A stretch of DNA of 64,000 nt from contig JAEXAW010000078.1 of NCBI GenBank assembly GCA_023458055.1, positions 1 through 64,000 of the forward strand. Reading direction: 5' to 3'. Below are positions 17,948 through 27,469 of this stretch, piece by piece. The stretch comes from Pseudomonadota bacterium. GTDB lineage: Bacteria; Pseudomonadota; Alphaproteobacteria; Sphingomonadales; Sphingomonadaceae. Each line of letters begins with the position of its first letter. Positions within the stretch are counted from its first letter, which is position 1. Both the position numbers and the translations under genes were made by a program. The notes beneath the pieces are model-generated. The model saw nothing but the letters and a program-made list of their open reading frames with translations, had not been told where the DNA came from and did not search any database.

Positions 17948-18403
17948 ATGGTCAAGACGACGTTGGAAGCGGACAGCCTCAAGCAGGCGACCGAAGCAAT
18001 GGAAGGCGATTATCGCCCGAGCGAGGATGAGGAGTTCATGAACCCCCGCCAGCTCGACTATTTCCGCAACCTCCTGCAACAATGGAAAAAATCGATCATC
18101 GAAGAGGCCGAACAGGTGCTCGCCCAGTTGCAGGATGAACCGATGCGCGAACCCGACATTGCCGACCGCGCGTCCTCGGAAACCGACTGGTCAATCGAAC
18201 TCAGAACCCGCGACCGCCAGCGCAAGCTCATCTCCAAGATAGACGCGGCGCTGCGCCGCATCGACGAAGGCGAATATGGCTATTGCGAAGTGACCGGTGA
18301 GCCGATCTCGCTCGGGCGACTCCAGGCGCGCCCGATTGCGACCATGACCATTGAGGCGCAGGAACGCCACGAGCGGCAGGAACGCGTGTCGCGCGACGAT
18401 TGA
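17948..18403 (+). CDS. dksA: RNA polymerase-binding transcription factor DksA
   Basis: 151 residues from the ATG at 17948 (TTGAGGATCGAG just upstream). DksA enters the RNA polymerase secondary channel and works with ppGpp. The coiled coil and its tip motif are present, with Asp70, Asp73 and Ala75 in EPDIADRASSE. The C-terminal region keeps the globular-domain pattern (YGYCEVTGEPISLGRLQARP) but only one of the four zinc Cys remains (Cys113). This cysteine-poor form is usual in alphaproteobacteria and should not need zinc. It diverges from serS and ends at a clear terminator. Confidence 0.93.
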   Translation: MVKTTLEADSLKQATEAMEGDYRPSEDEEFMNPRQLDYFRNLLQQWKKSIIEEAEQVLAQLQDEPMREPDIADRASSETDWSIELRTRDRQRKLISKIDAALRRIDEGEYGYCEVTGEPISLGRLQARPIATMTIEAQERHERQERVSRDD

Positions 18404-18432
18404 CGGCTGCTAGTGGCGAACGGCCACTCGGC

Positions 18433-18462
18433 GGCCCGCGACGGCAGGTTCCGGGCCTTTTT
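18433..18462 (+). terminator. Rho-independent terminator after dksA
   Basis: The arms GGCCCG (18433-18438) and CGGGCC (18452-18457) can pair, and five T follow at once. It starts 30 bases after the dksA stop. A second small hairpin (GTGGC/GCCAC, 18413-18427) precedes it. Confidence 0.7.
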
Positions 18463-18565
18463 GAGCCTTAGTTAATAAAATCTTCCCTTGATGCATTTTC
18501 GCATTTACAAATAATTGTCCTGAGTTAAGAACAGTAGTATTCGTAAACATTCTGGAGTTTAACGG

Positions 18566-18985
18566 ATGATGGGCATGAATGATCTGGATCGCAACAATAC
18601 GCCGGCGAGAGTGGTTTTGCCGGCCAAGAAAGCGGAAAACGGCGTTGTGCGTGAAACGGGGCGCGATAGCCTGTTCATGCAAGGCCAGCTCCATATTCCG
18701 GACCATGATGGCGCAATAACGGTGCGGGTTCGCAACCTGTCGGCGGGTGGCGTGATGGTCGATTTTGTTGGCGACTTTCCGGAAGGCACCCCGCTTCAAA
18801 TCGAATTGCGCAATATCGGCCTCGTGACCGGCCATGTCGCCTGGTCGTCGGCCAATCACATCGGCATGGCCTTTGATGCGCCGATTGATCCGCTGTCCAT
18901 CCGCCGCACGGCGAATGTGCGGCACGATGATCTGTTTCGCCCGGTGACGCTGGGCAAATATGATAATTACAAGCGCAGTCTCTGA
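18566..18985 (+). CDS. PilZ domain protein, probable c-di-GMP receptor
   Basis: 139 residues, a single PilZ domain. The c-di-GMP binding elements are present: an Arg-rich start of the domain (RETGRDS, residues 30-36) and the NLSAGG motif at about 59-64 (D/NxSxxG). The middle strand GHVAWSSANHIGMAFD is also typical of PilZ. There is no other domain, so it probably acts by binding a partner. A GGAG site lies about 10 bases before the start, in an AT-rich upstream region (18463-18560) that could hold the promoter. Confidence 0.85.
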   Translation: MMGMNDLDRNNTPARVVLPAKKAENGVVRETGRDSLFMQGQLHIPDHDGAITVRVRNLSAGGVMVDFVGDFPEGTPLQIELRNIGLVTGHVAWSSANHIGMAFDAPIDPLSIRRTANVRHDDLFRPVTLGKYDNYKRSL

Positions 18986-19092
18986 ATAATTGAGCCTTCG
19001 GGAGCGGAGCCGGGATTAAAGCTTCGCCCGGGGCGCTTTACGCCGCTTCGCGTTGTCGGCCTTGAGTATTTCCAGCCAAATTTCCAACTAAA

Positions 19093-19141
19093 ATGCCGCC
19101 GGACTTTGCTGGTCGGGCGGCATGGCTGGTCGGGCGGCATG
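19093..19141. repeat. Tandem 17-bp direct repeat with inverted half
   Basis: The unit GCTGGTCGGGCGGCATG occurs twice without a gap (19108-19124 and 19125-19141). ATGCCGCC at 19093-19100 can pair with GGCGGCAT in either copy, giving alternative hairpins. It lies between the PilZ gene and the leftward DUF465 gene, downstream of both, and may act as a bidirectional terminator; there is no T-run. Confidence 0.6.
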
Positions 19142-19187
19142 GCGGGGTCCGGTTAGCGCAGACCCCTTTATGCAAAAATTGAAGAAA

Positions 19188-19346
19188 TCAGTTTACAGCG
19201 GCCATTTCTTCCTTGAGCCGCAGTTTGCGCTTTTTGAGCTCGTGGAGAAGCGTCGTATCTGGAGACGGACGGCGTTCTTCTTCGGTGATGCGGGCCTCGA
19301 GCCCGGCATGTTTGGCCTGAAGAGCGACGTAGTGCGTATTTTCCAT
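19188..19346 (-). CDS. DUF465 (YdcH-like) small protein, copy 1
   Basis: 52 residues from the ATG at 19346, which has a near-perfect ribosome site (AAAGGAG, 9 bases upstream). The frame continues upstream to 19442 but without such a site. The sequence is a charged helical hairpin with the family pattern LHELKKRKLRLKEEMAA at the end. The function of DUF465 proteins is not established. A second DUF465 gene lies on the other strand at 19728, and the two diverge. Confidence 0.8.
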   Translation of the reverse strand: MENTHYVALQAKHAGLEARITEEERRPSPDTTLLHELKKRKLRLKEEMAAVN

Positions 19347-19727
19347 CTGCGAATACTCCTTTACTGCAACAACAAATCCCTTTTTCGGACCTTGCATGTC
19401 CGTTGACCCTGAACTTGCACTTGCCCCGGCGGACCGGACCAAAGTTCCGGAATGCCAATCGAAGCGCGCTAGAAAATATTTTCGTTTCAGCAGCTTACCC
19501 TGCCGTCATGATTCGGTAATAAATGCCAGCCGGACGAGTGAACCATAAATTCTTGTGCCTGTCTCCACCTATTATTGACCATTTCGACGAACGGATGGGG
19601 AAGGGCGATGAGGGGGGTGGGGCGGCAGGCCATGACGAGGCTGATCTGCTTGCCATGGCGCGGGTCTTTGTGGTTAGTATGGGGGGCGGGTGCGCAGGCT
19701 GTTGCGCGCCCGGTCAAGGGGCGGGAT
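19347..19727. other. Intergenic region between divergent DUF465 genes
   Basis: 381 bases without a convincing gene. Short frames exist on both strands but lack ribosome sites and family features. The region should hold the two divergent promoters. I see no strong inverted repeat or known operator in it. Confidence 0.6.
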
Positions 19728-19925
19728 ATGACACAGGATGAAATTCTTCACCGGCTGGAAAATCTGCGGATCGAGCATCGTGACCTCGATCATGCGATCC
19801 ATGTGCTCATCGAAGCGTCCATCCCCGACCAGCTGCGCATCGCCCGGCTGAAAAAGCGCAAGCTCCTCCTCAAAGACGAGATCAGTTGGCTCGAGGATCA
19901 ACTCGTCCCCGACATTATTGCCTGA
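19728..19925 (+). CDS. DUF465 (YdcH-like) small protein, copy 2
   Basis: 65 residues from the ATG at 19728, preceded by AAGGGGCGGG. The frame is open much further upstream but that part has no coding character. The protein is a charged two-helix hairpin; LRIARLKKRKLLLKDEISWL near the end matches the DUF465 pattern, as in the diverging copy at 19188. The two differ strongly outside this stretch, so a recent duplication is not likely. Function unknown. Confidence 0.75.
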   Translation: MTQDEILHRLENLRIEHRDLDHAIHVLIEASIPDQLRIARLKKRKLLLKDEISWLEDQLVPDIIA

Positions 19926-20061
19926 AGACTCCGCGAGTCGCCCCTACGGACTCGTGGACGTTAGAAGTTTCTTAGATTTTCCGGCGGATTTTTGATTAAC
20001 CATTTTTATTTACCTTCTGTTTGCTTGCTCGCTGAGTCCTGATCGTGCACAAAGCGGGATT

Positions 20062-20580
20062 ATGAAGAACGAAACGCCCAGCGATGCGCAGAAAACCGTC
20101 GGAAACGGCGTTCCGCATGGTGCGGTCGCGGCGCCGACGCTGCTGCGCCGCTCGCTGGTTGAAAGCCTTTATGCCGAAGCGATGATGCTCGCGGACGATG
20201 CGCGGGATTATTTTGAGAGCGCGGGGATGGAACATCGTCCGCGGCTCGATCCGCTCGTCCGCATTGGCTATAGCTGTGAATCCCTCAAAACCACTACGCG
20301 GCTGATGCATGTGATCGCCTGGCTCCTCACGCAGCGCGCGATCAGTGCAGGCGAAATCACCGAGGAAGAGGCCGGAAGCCATGATCGCCTGCTGGGGGAT
20401 GCGGTGCCGAGCGATCCCGCGATTTGCGCGGAACTTCCCGATCCCGCGCGGCTTTTGATTGCGTCGAGCGAGCAACTCTACAAGCGCACCTTGCGGCTGC
20501 AGGAGCAATTTCTCGAAGGCCGCCCGCCGGTCGGCAGTCCGGTGCATCAGATGTTCGAGCGGCTGCAAACCGTTTATTGA
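20062..20580 (+). CDS. rcdA: RcdA family (DUF1465) cell-cycle protease adaptor
   Basis: 172 residues. In Caulobacter RcdA helps ClpXP degrade the cell-cycle regulator CtrA, acting with CpdR and PopA. The family core is visible: an N-terminal helix with LVESLYAEAMMLADDARDYF, then SLKTTTRLMHVIAWLLTQRA at about 75-94, which is close to the equivalent part of Caulobacter RcdA, and a C-terminal helix (LYKRTLRLQEQF). The length also fits. It lies 118 bases upstream of tamA in the same direction. The role in CtrA turnover in this organism is inferred from the family. Confidence 0.85.
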   Translation: MKNETPSDAQKTVGNGVPHGAVAAPTLLRRSLVESLYAEAMMLADDARDYFESAGMEHRPRLDPLVRIGYSCESLKTTTRLMHVIAWLLTQRAISAGEITEEEAGSHDRLLGDAVPSDPAICAELPDPARLLIASSEQLYKRTLRLQEQFLEGRPPVGSPVHQMFERLQTVY

Positions 20581-20698
20581 ATGGTGGCGCGCGTCGCCAC
20601 CGGTCGCCGCAATGGCAACACAGATTAATGTAAAGCGGGTTTGCCTTAGGGGAATCCTCTGTATAGAAGCCTTTGACGGGTAAAGAGGATCGTCCGCG

Positions 20699-22975
20699 GT
20701 GACCCGGCCGTTGGCAGGACAAGAGGCACAGGATCGCGTGAACTCAAGGCGGACGGATCAAGGCGCGCGGGCAACGGTTCGCTGCTTGCGGACCGCCCTG
20801 ATGGCCGGTGCCGCGCTTTCCGCTGCTATGCTGCCGGTTGCGGCGGCGGCGCAGACCCAAGCCCAACAAACCTCGCAGCAAACCACGTCGACCGCGCAGG
20901 ACGATGGGCAGACCAGCCCGGATAACGTCTTTACGATTCCGCCGCCGACCTTCAACGACCTTTCGACCATCGATCCCCAAGCCCCGCTTGATCCGATGCC
21001 GGAAGTGCCCGTCGCCTGGCCCGATATGGCAAAACCGATGGTCGCGCTGCCGCCCAGTCTCAGCGACGAAGCGTTGGCGGCAGCTGCCTCGCGCGCGACT
21101 ATCCCCGGCCTGCCCCCGATTGAAATGGCCAAGCCGGGCGAAAATCCCGCTGCCGGTGTCGCGGCACCTCCGGTCGAAATGGCCGAAACGCCAAGCGAGA
21201 CGACGCCCGCGCCGCTGCTTCAGGAAGGTGCGAGCGAAAGCAAATATACGGTCAAGGTCGAAGGGCCGGAACCGGCAATTGACGCGGCGTTCAAGGCCCG
21301 CTTTGCTGGCCTCTCCGAACTGGACGACAAGGACAGCAAGGCCGCGAATATCGCGCAGATCAACCGCCGCGCGCGCGCCGACCATGATATGCTGGAACAG
21401 ATGCTGCGCACCGACGGCTATTATGGCGGCAAGGTTGATGTGACCATCGAACGCCCGCCGGGGTCGGACAAGATTGCGGTCACCATCAACGCAACGCCGG
21501 GCGAGCGCTTCAAATATAATGAGGTTAACGTCACCGGACTTGAAACGACCGGCGGCGATGCGCCCCGTTTCCGCGAAGCGTTCGACATCCATGTCGGTGA
21601 TCCGGTCGATGCCGATGATCTCAAGCTTGCACAGACGGCGCTGGCGACCGAAATGGTCGAAAATGGCTATCCGTTCAGCGCCGTAGGCAAGGAAAGCGTG
21701 GTCGTCGATCATAGCAATGCGAGCGGCCAGTTGGACCAGCCGGTTGAACCCGGCGGCAAGCGCAATTTCGGCGCGATTGTTTCGGAGGGCACCAAGCCGT
21801 TCGGCGCGAACCATATGGAAACCATCGCCCGGTTTGACACCGGCGACCTCTACAAGGCATCGATGGTCGAGGATTTGCGCCGCGCGCTGATCGCGACCGG
21901 CCTTGCCTCGTCGGTGCAGGTGAAACCGGTGCAGGCCGAAAATCCCGAACAGGTCAATATCGAGGTCGCGATGACCCCGGCGCCGCCGCGCACCATTTCG
22001 GGCCAGCTTGGCTATGGCACCGGCGAAGGCTTCCGCGCCGAAATCGGTTGGGAGCATCGCAACCTCTTCCCGCCCGAAGGCGCCTTGCTGCTCCGCGGCG
22101 TCGCGGGGACGCGCGAGCAATTGGGCTCGATCCGCTTCCGCCGCAATAATTTCATGCAGCGCGACCGCGTGCTGACCATTCAGGCGCTCGCCAGCCATTT
22201 GAACCGCGATGCCTATGATGCGCGCACCGTATCGGTGAGCGGGACGCTCGAGCGGCAATCCAACCTTATCTTCCAGAAAGAATGGACCTGGTCGATTGGC
22301 GCAGAACTGGTCGCGACCGACGAACGCTCGTTCATCGACACGCTCGGGACCGAACTCCGGCGCACTTATATGTTCGCGGCGATCCCGGGCACGCTTTATT
22401 ATGACAGCACCGATGACTGGCTCGATCCGACCAACGGCTTCCGCGCCGGTATCCGCCTGTCGCCCGAATATTCCTTTAAGCCTCAGCAATTCGCCTATAT
22501 CCGCGCGCAACTCGACGGCAGCTATTATTATCCGGTGAACGACAACATCGTGATTGCGGGCCGTGCGCGCTACGCGACGATGGTGGGGTCCGACATTGGC
22601 GATATCGCGCCTTCGCGGCGTTATTATGCCGGCGGCGGCGGATCGGTGCGCGGCTATGGCTATCAGAGCATCGGGCAGACCGACATTGACGGCAAGCCGC
22701 TCGGCGGCAAGGGTCTTGCGGAACTTTCGCTTGAAGCGCGTATCCGGCTGCGCGGTATTCTCGGCGGCAATTTGGGCGTCGTGCCGTTCATTGATGCGGG
22801 CAATGTCTATCGCAACCCCTATCCCGACCTTTCGGGATTCCAGTTCGGCGCAGGAATTGGCGTGCGTTACTACAGCCTGTTCGGGCCGGTGCGCGTCGAT
22901 CTTGCGACGCCGATCAATCGCCGTCTGGGTGACCCGTGGGTCGCGGTTTATGTATCGCTGGGGCAAGCCTTTTGA
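20699..22975 (+). CDS. tamA: TamA-like BamA/Omp85 family outer membrane protein
   Basis: 758 residues from a GTG at 20699, with AGAGGA 8-9 bases upstream. A signal peptide ends at about residue 56 (MAGAALSAAMLPVAAAAQ). A Gln/Thr/Pro-rich segment follows to about 180, then POTRA domains to about 420 (for example LLRTDGYYGGKVDVTIE and ERFKYNEVNVTGL). The last ~350 residues are an Omp85 barrel with the RGY-type motif in GGGGSVRGYGYQ and a terminal VSLGQAF strand. TamA and TamB move lipids and some proteins to the outer membrane. The tamB frame starts inside the tamA stop, which supports the pair. The long opposite frame here is a shadow. Confidence 0.92.
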   Translation: MTRPLAGQEAQDRVNSRRTDQGARATVRCLRTALMAGAALSAAMLPVAAAAQTQAQQTSQQTTSTAQDDGQTSPDNVFTIPPPTFNDLSTIDPQAPLDPMPEVPVAWPDMAKPMVALPPSLSDEALAAAASRATIPGLPPIEMAKPGENPAAGVAAPPVEMAETPSETTPAPLLQEGASESKYTVKVEGPEPAIDAAFKARFAGLSELDDKDSKAANIAQINRRARADHDMLEQMLRTDGYYGGKVDVTIERPPGSDKIAVTINATPGERFKYNEVNVTGLETTGGDAPRFREAFDIHVGDPVDADDLKLAQTALATEMVENGYPFSAVGKESVVVDHSNASGQLDQPVEPGGKRNFGAIVSEGTKPFGANHMETIARFDTGDLYKASMVEDLRRALIATGLASSVQVKPVQAENPEQVNIEVAMTPAPPRTISGQLGYGTGEGFRAEIGWEHRNLFPPEGALLLRGVAGTREQLGSIRFRRNNFMQRDRVLTIQALASHLNRDAYDARTVSVSGTLERQSNLIFQKEWTWSIGAELVATDERSFIDTLGTELRRTYMFAAIPGTLYYDSTDDWLDPTNGFRAGIRLSPEYSFKPQQFAYIRAQLDGSYYYPVNDNIVIAGRARYATMVGSDIGDIAPSRRYYAGGGGSVRGYGYQSIGQTDIDGKPLGGKGLAELSLEARIRLRGILGGNLGVVPFIDAGNVYRNPYPDLSGFQFGAGIGVRYYSLFGPVRVDLATPINRRLGDPWVAVYVSLGQAF

Positions 22976-25900
22976 CCGACATCACCGAAGATATCGGCAA
23001 GGCAATCGACGAGGTGATCCCGCCCGATCCGCCGGAGACCCCGCGCAAGCGTCGCTGGCGCAAAAAAGTCGCCAAATGGATGCTGTTCTTCGGACTGCTG
23101 CCGTTGCTGCTGATCGCTGGCCTCGCCTTCATGCTCGATACGCAGCCCGGACACCGTTTCCTGATCGACCGGATCGAAGGGCAATCGCCAAATTCGGGCC
23201 TGCGTATCCGCATCGGGCGGATTGATGGCTCGATCTATGGCAAGGCGACGATCAAGGATTTGCAGCTGGCCGACCCCAAAGGTGTGTTCTTCACCGCCGA
23301 CGAGGCGAAGCTCGACTGGAATCCGGTCAAATTTGCGCTGCAAAATACGCTGGATATGGATGATTTGTGGATCGCCAAGGCCGATTTGCTGCGTATGCCC
23401 TCGCTCATTCCGGACAAGGAAAAGCAACCGATCCTCCCCAGTTTCAACATTCGCCTCGGTCATTTGAAGGTCGAGCGGCTGGTGCTTAATGAAGCGGTCG
23501 CGGGCCGCTTTTATGCGGTTGATCTCGAAGGCAAGGCGGACGTCCGCGGTGGCCGCGCTGACGTTAATTTCACCACCAACTCGCTCGATACCAAGGATCG
23601 CGCGCGGGTCGCGCTGATCGCGGTGCCGGAGCAGAATATCTTTGATCTTGATGCGGAAGTATCCGCGCCCGCCAATGGCATTGTTGCGGGGATGACGGGG
23701 ATCAAGAAGCCGCTCGGCCTTGCGATCAAGGGCAATGGCAGCTGGGCCAAATGGACCGGCGCGCTGTCGGCCAAGACCGATAAGACCGACCTTGCCTCGC
23801 TTTATCTGACCGCGACCGATGGTCGCTATACCGCGCTTGGCAAAGTCTATCCCGATCGCGTGCTTGGCCCCGGCGTGGTGCAGCGCCTGTCGCGTGGCGG
23901 GGTCGATGTTGACGTCAAGACGACCTATAAAAACCAACAGCTTGATGGCGAATATAAGCTGCGCTCTGCGGCGCTTAATGCGACCGCAACCGGCCTCGCC
24001 GATTTCGATAATCAGCGCCTGACCGGCATGATGGTTGATGCGCGCATCTTGCAGCCCAAGGCGCTGATGAATTCCATGAATGCGCGGGACCTGAGGATTG
24101 CCGCGCGGCTTGACGGTGCGTTCAAGGCTCCCCGCTATGATTACCGGCTGACCTCGCCGCGCATGCAATTTGGCCGCAATATCCTCAACAGCGTCACTGT
24201 GCGCGGGGTCGGCAACTGGTCGGCAGGCGTCGTCCAGACCATCCCGGTCAACGCCACCGTTGCGAGCATTACGGGAAATGGCGAGCTGGCCGATGACCTC
24301 ACCCGCAATGTGCGGGTCGCGGGCAATTTAATCCTGCGGGGGACTGCGCTTAGCAGCAATATGCTGCGCCTCCAGACCAACCGCATTGACGGACGGCTGG
24401 CCGTGCTCGCCAACTTGTCGAACGGCACTTATAATGTCGGCTTTGACGGGCGGCTGCCGGGTTATGAAATTCCGGGGCTGGGGCGGGTTGATCTGGTCAG
24501 CAATCTCAAGGTCCGGCCACAAGGGAGCGGGGTCAACGTCACGGGTAACGCCACTGCACAAGTGACGCGGCTCGACAACGCCTTCTTCAAGACACTGGCG
24601 GGCGGTAATCCGCGCCTCGTCACCGATATCGTGATGACGCCCGACGGGCGCACCGCGTTCAACAATCTGCGCATTGTCGCGCGCGATATGACGGCGGTTG
24701 CCAATGGCTATCGCCGCCCGGATGGCACTTTCTATTTCACCGGCACCGGACGGCATCGGCAATATGGCCCGGTCAAGATCGCGCTTGATGGCCCGATCAA
24801 CCGGCCCAAGGTCGACCTGTTGCTCGCGCGCCCGATGGATTCCGCAGGCCTCGCCAATGTCGCGGTCAAGCTGCTCCCCACGGCCCAAGGCTATCGCTAC
24901 ACCGCGAACGGCCAATCGCGGCTCGGCCCCTTTACCAGCAATGGTGCGATCCTGATGCCGCCCAAGGGCTCGACGGTGATCGATATCGCCGCGCTCAACG
25001 TCTCGGGTACAACCGCGAGCGGCAAATTGCGCCCGGTCACTGGCGGGATGGCAGGCAAGCTCGCGATTGCGGGCGGCGGGCTTGATGGTGCGATTGATCT
25101 TGGCGTGCAGGGCGGGGTGCAGGAAGTCTATGTCGACCTCGCTGCGAATAATGCGGACTTCCCCGGACCGCCGCCGCTCCGGATCGGCCAGGGCACGATC
25201 AAAGGAACGGCGCGTCTGCTCGCCAGCGGGCCAGTGATCGTCGGACAGATTGACGCGACCGATGCCGAAGGGTTCGGCTATAAGGCGCGGCGGATCAAGG
25301 CCGATATTCGCGACCTGCGCAACCTTGGCGACATGAACCACCTCACGATGGACGCGACCATTGAAGGCGAGGGCATCCGTGGCGGCGGCTTCCAGTTCGC
25401 AACGGTCAATGGCGATGTGCGGATCATCAACGGCGTCGGCGGGGCGACCGGCAAATTTGTCGGCACCGGTCCGCGCGGGATCAGCTTCAACGGCAATGCG
25501 CAGTTCAGCCAGAACAGCATCCGCTTCATCGGTGATGGCACGCTGGCGGGCAAGCCGGTGACCTTCCGCTATCCGGTGGTGCTGGAACGCGAAGCGGGCG
25601 GCTGGCGCCTCGCCGCGACCGAAATTCTCTATGGCGGCGGTTCGATGCGCATAGCGGGGCTGTTCGGTGGCCCTTCGATGGAGGTCGATGCGGCGATCAA
25701 GGATATGCCGCTGACGCTGCTTGATGCGTTTAATCCGACCCTCCAACTGGGCGGCATTGCCAATGGCGTGGTGCAATATCGTGACCCCAAAAATGGCGTG
25801 CCGACGGGACAGGTAGAATTGCGTGTGGCGGGGCTTTCGCGTGCGGGCCTCGCGCTCGCATCGAAGCCGGTGGATGCGGCGATCAATGCCGTCCTCGACC

Positions 25901-27321
25901 GGGATAGCGCATCGATGCGCGGCGTCATCGTCAATGACGGGCAGGTCATCGGGCGCGTTCAAGCCAAGGTCAACCCGCTGACCGCCAGTGGCGGGATCGT
26001 CGAGCGGATCATGCAGGCGCCGCTGTTCGCGCAAGCCCGCTATAATGGCGCGGTCGATACGCTGTGGCGTCTGACCGGCGTCGAGGCGGTCGATCTTTCG
26101 GGGCCGGTCGCGATGGCCGCCGATGTCACCGGCACGCTCGGCGATCCGGCGATTGAAGGCGCGATCAAGGCCGACAAGGCGCGGCTCGAAAATGCGGTGA
26201 CCGGCACCGTCGTCACCAATGTCGCTGCGGTCGGCCGCTTCGATGGTTCCAAATTCGAACTACGCCAGTTCAGCGGCGAAACCAAGGATGGCGGCACGGT
26301 CAAGGGCAGCGGCCTGTTCGAACTGTCGCGCGACCGCGGCTTTGCGATGGACATCAAGCTCGATGCCAATAAGGCGCTGTTGCTTGACCGCGATGATCTC
26401 TCCGCAGTGGTGACGGGTCCCCTCCGGATGCAGAGCGACAATAAGGGCGGCATTATCGAGGGCAATCTCATTCTCAACGAGGGCAGCTTCGTCCTCGGAC
26501 AGGCAACCGCCGCCGAGGCGCTGCCGGTCATCAATGTGCGCGAAATCAACAAGCCGGGCGATGTGGGCGGGCTTGATGAGCAGCAACTGGCGCTGTCGCC
26601 GACGCTGCCCTGGCGTTTCGACATCACCGCCAAGGCGCCCGATGATCTCAAGGTCACCGGCATGGGACTTAACAGCATCTGGTCGGCCGACCTGCTCATC
26701 AGCGGCACGGTAACCGAACCGCGCATTTTGGGCTCAGCAGAACTCATCCGCGGCGACTATCAATTTGCCGGACGATTGTTTGAACTGGAAAAAGGCGACA
26801 TTACCTTTACCGGCTCGGTTCCGGCCGATCCCATTCTTGATATTACAGCGGTCAGCGACGTGAGCGGGCTTGATGCGACGATCAAGATTGCGGGCACGGG
26901 GCAGAAGCCGGAAATCACCTTCTCGAGCGTGCCGGCGCTCCCCGAAGACGAACTGCTCTCGCGCATCCTGTTCGGCGAATCGGTGACCGATATTTCGGTG
27001 GCGGAAGCGGCGCAACTGGGTGTGGCGCTGGCAAGCCTCAGAGGCGGCGGCGGCGGCCTTGATCCGATCAATGCGCTGCGCGAAGCCGCAGGTCTCGACC
27101 GCCTGCGGATCCTCTCGCCGGATGAACTGACGGGCCGCAAAACTGCAATTGCGGCGGGCAAATATATCACCCGCAAACTCTATGTCGAAGTGGTGACCGA
27201 CGGGCAGGGCTATAGCGCAACCCAGGTTGAATTCGCGATCACCCGCTGGCTCTCGATTCTCGGCTCGGTCTCGACCATGGGCCGCCATTCGATCAACCTT
27301 AAAGCCGAAAAAGATTATTGA
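22972..27321 (+). CDS. tamB: Translocation and assembly module protein TamB
   Basis: About 1449 residues. TamB spans the periplasm as a long hydrophobic beta-taco groove between inner membrane and TamA. A single N-terminal membrane helix (about 38-58, MLFFGLLPLLLIAGLAFML) is followed by more than 1,300 residues of repetitive beta sequence. The C-terminal DUF490/TamB domain is clear (LRGDYQF-like IRGDYQFAGRLFELEKGDI, then PEDELLSRILFGES). The proposed start is the TTG at 22972 that overlaps the tamA stop as TTGA; an in-frame GTG at 22936 is the alternative. Coupled translation with tamA is likely. Confidence 0.92.
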   Translation: MTDITEDIGKAIDEVIPPDPPETPRKRRWRKKVAKWMLFFGLLPLLLIAGLAFMLDTQPGHRFLIDRIEGQSPNSGLRIRIGRIDGSIYGKATIKDLQLADPKGVFFTADEAKLDWNPVKFALQNTLDMDDLWIAKADLLRMPSLIPDKEKQPILPSFNIRLGHLKVERLVLNEAVAGRFYAVDLEGKADVRGGRADVNFTTNSLDTKDRARVALIAVPEQNIFDLDAEVSAPANGIVAGMTGIKKPLGLAIKGNGSWAKWTGALSAKTDKTDLASLYLTATDGRYTALGKVYPDRVLGPGVVQRLSRGGVDVDVKTTYKNQQLDGEYKLRSAALNATATGLADFDNQRLTGMMVDARILQPKALMNSMNARDLRIAARLDGAFKAPRYDYRLTSPRMQFGRNILNSVTVRGVGNWSAGVVQTIPVNATVASITGNGELADDLTRNVRVAGNLILRGTALSSNMLRLQTNRIDGRLAVLANLSNGTYNVGFDGRLPGYEIPGLGRVDLVSNLKVRPQGSGVNVTGNATAQVTRLDNAFFKTLAGGNPRLVTDIVMTPDGRTAFNNLRIVARDMTAVANGYRRPDGTFYFTGTGRHRQYGPVKIALDGPINRPKVDLLLARPMDSAGLANVAVKLLPTAQGYRYTANGQSRLGPFTSNGAILMPPKGSTVIDIAALNVSGTTASGKLRPVTGGMAGKLAIAGGGLDGAIDLGVQGGVQEVYVDLAANNADFPGPPPLRIGQGTIKGTARLLASGPVIVGQIDATDAEGFGYKARRIKADIRDLRNLGDMNHLTMDATIEGEGIRGGGFQFATVNGDVRIINGVGGATGKFVGTGPRGISFNGNAQFSQNSIRFIGDGTLAGKPVTFRYPVVLEREAGGWRLAATEILYGGGSMRIAGLFGGPSMEVDAAIKDMPLTLLDAFNPTLQLGGIANGVVQYRDPKNGVPTGQVELRVAGLSRAGLALASKPVDAAINAVLDRDSASMRGVIVNDGQVIGRVQAKVNPLTASGGIVERIMQAPLFAQARYNGAVDTLWRLTGVEAVDLSGPVAMAADVTGTLGDPAIEGAIKADKARLENAVTGTVVTNVAAVGRFDGSKFELRQFSGETKDGGTVKGSGLFELSRDRGFAMDIKLDANKALLLDRDDLSAVVTGPLRMQSDNKGGIIEGNLILNEGSFVLGQATAAEALPVINVREINKPGDVGGLDEQQLALSPTLPWRFDITAKAPDDLKVTGMGLNSIWSADLLISGTVTEPRILGSAELIRGDYQFAGRLFELEKGDITFTGSVPADPILDITAVSDVSGLDATIKIAGTGQKPEITFSSVPALPEDELLSRILFGESVTDISVAEAAQLGVALASLRGGGGGLDPINALREAAGLDRLRILSPDELTGRKTAIAAGKYITRKLYVEVVTDGQGYSATQVEFAITRWLSILGSVSTMGRHSINLKAEKDY

Positions 27322-27469
27322 GGCGAAGGGGCAAGCAGCCCTCCGTTCCAATTTTTCGCCGCGATATTGTAATTCCATCACATTTTAACAAACTCTGCTT
27401 TCTAACCAGTTGTTTACCATCGGTCGTTTATTTGCTCGGCAACCTTTGGGGTGGAAGGGCATAAAGAGC

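Noticed and set aside
20744..22966. 740-codon minus-strand frame over tamA
   Set aside because: Antisense to a clear Omp85 gene; low-quality Arg/His/Ala-rich sequence without domains.
24328..26034. 568-codon minus-strand frame over tamB
   Set aside because: Antisense to tamB with no recognisable domain.
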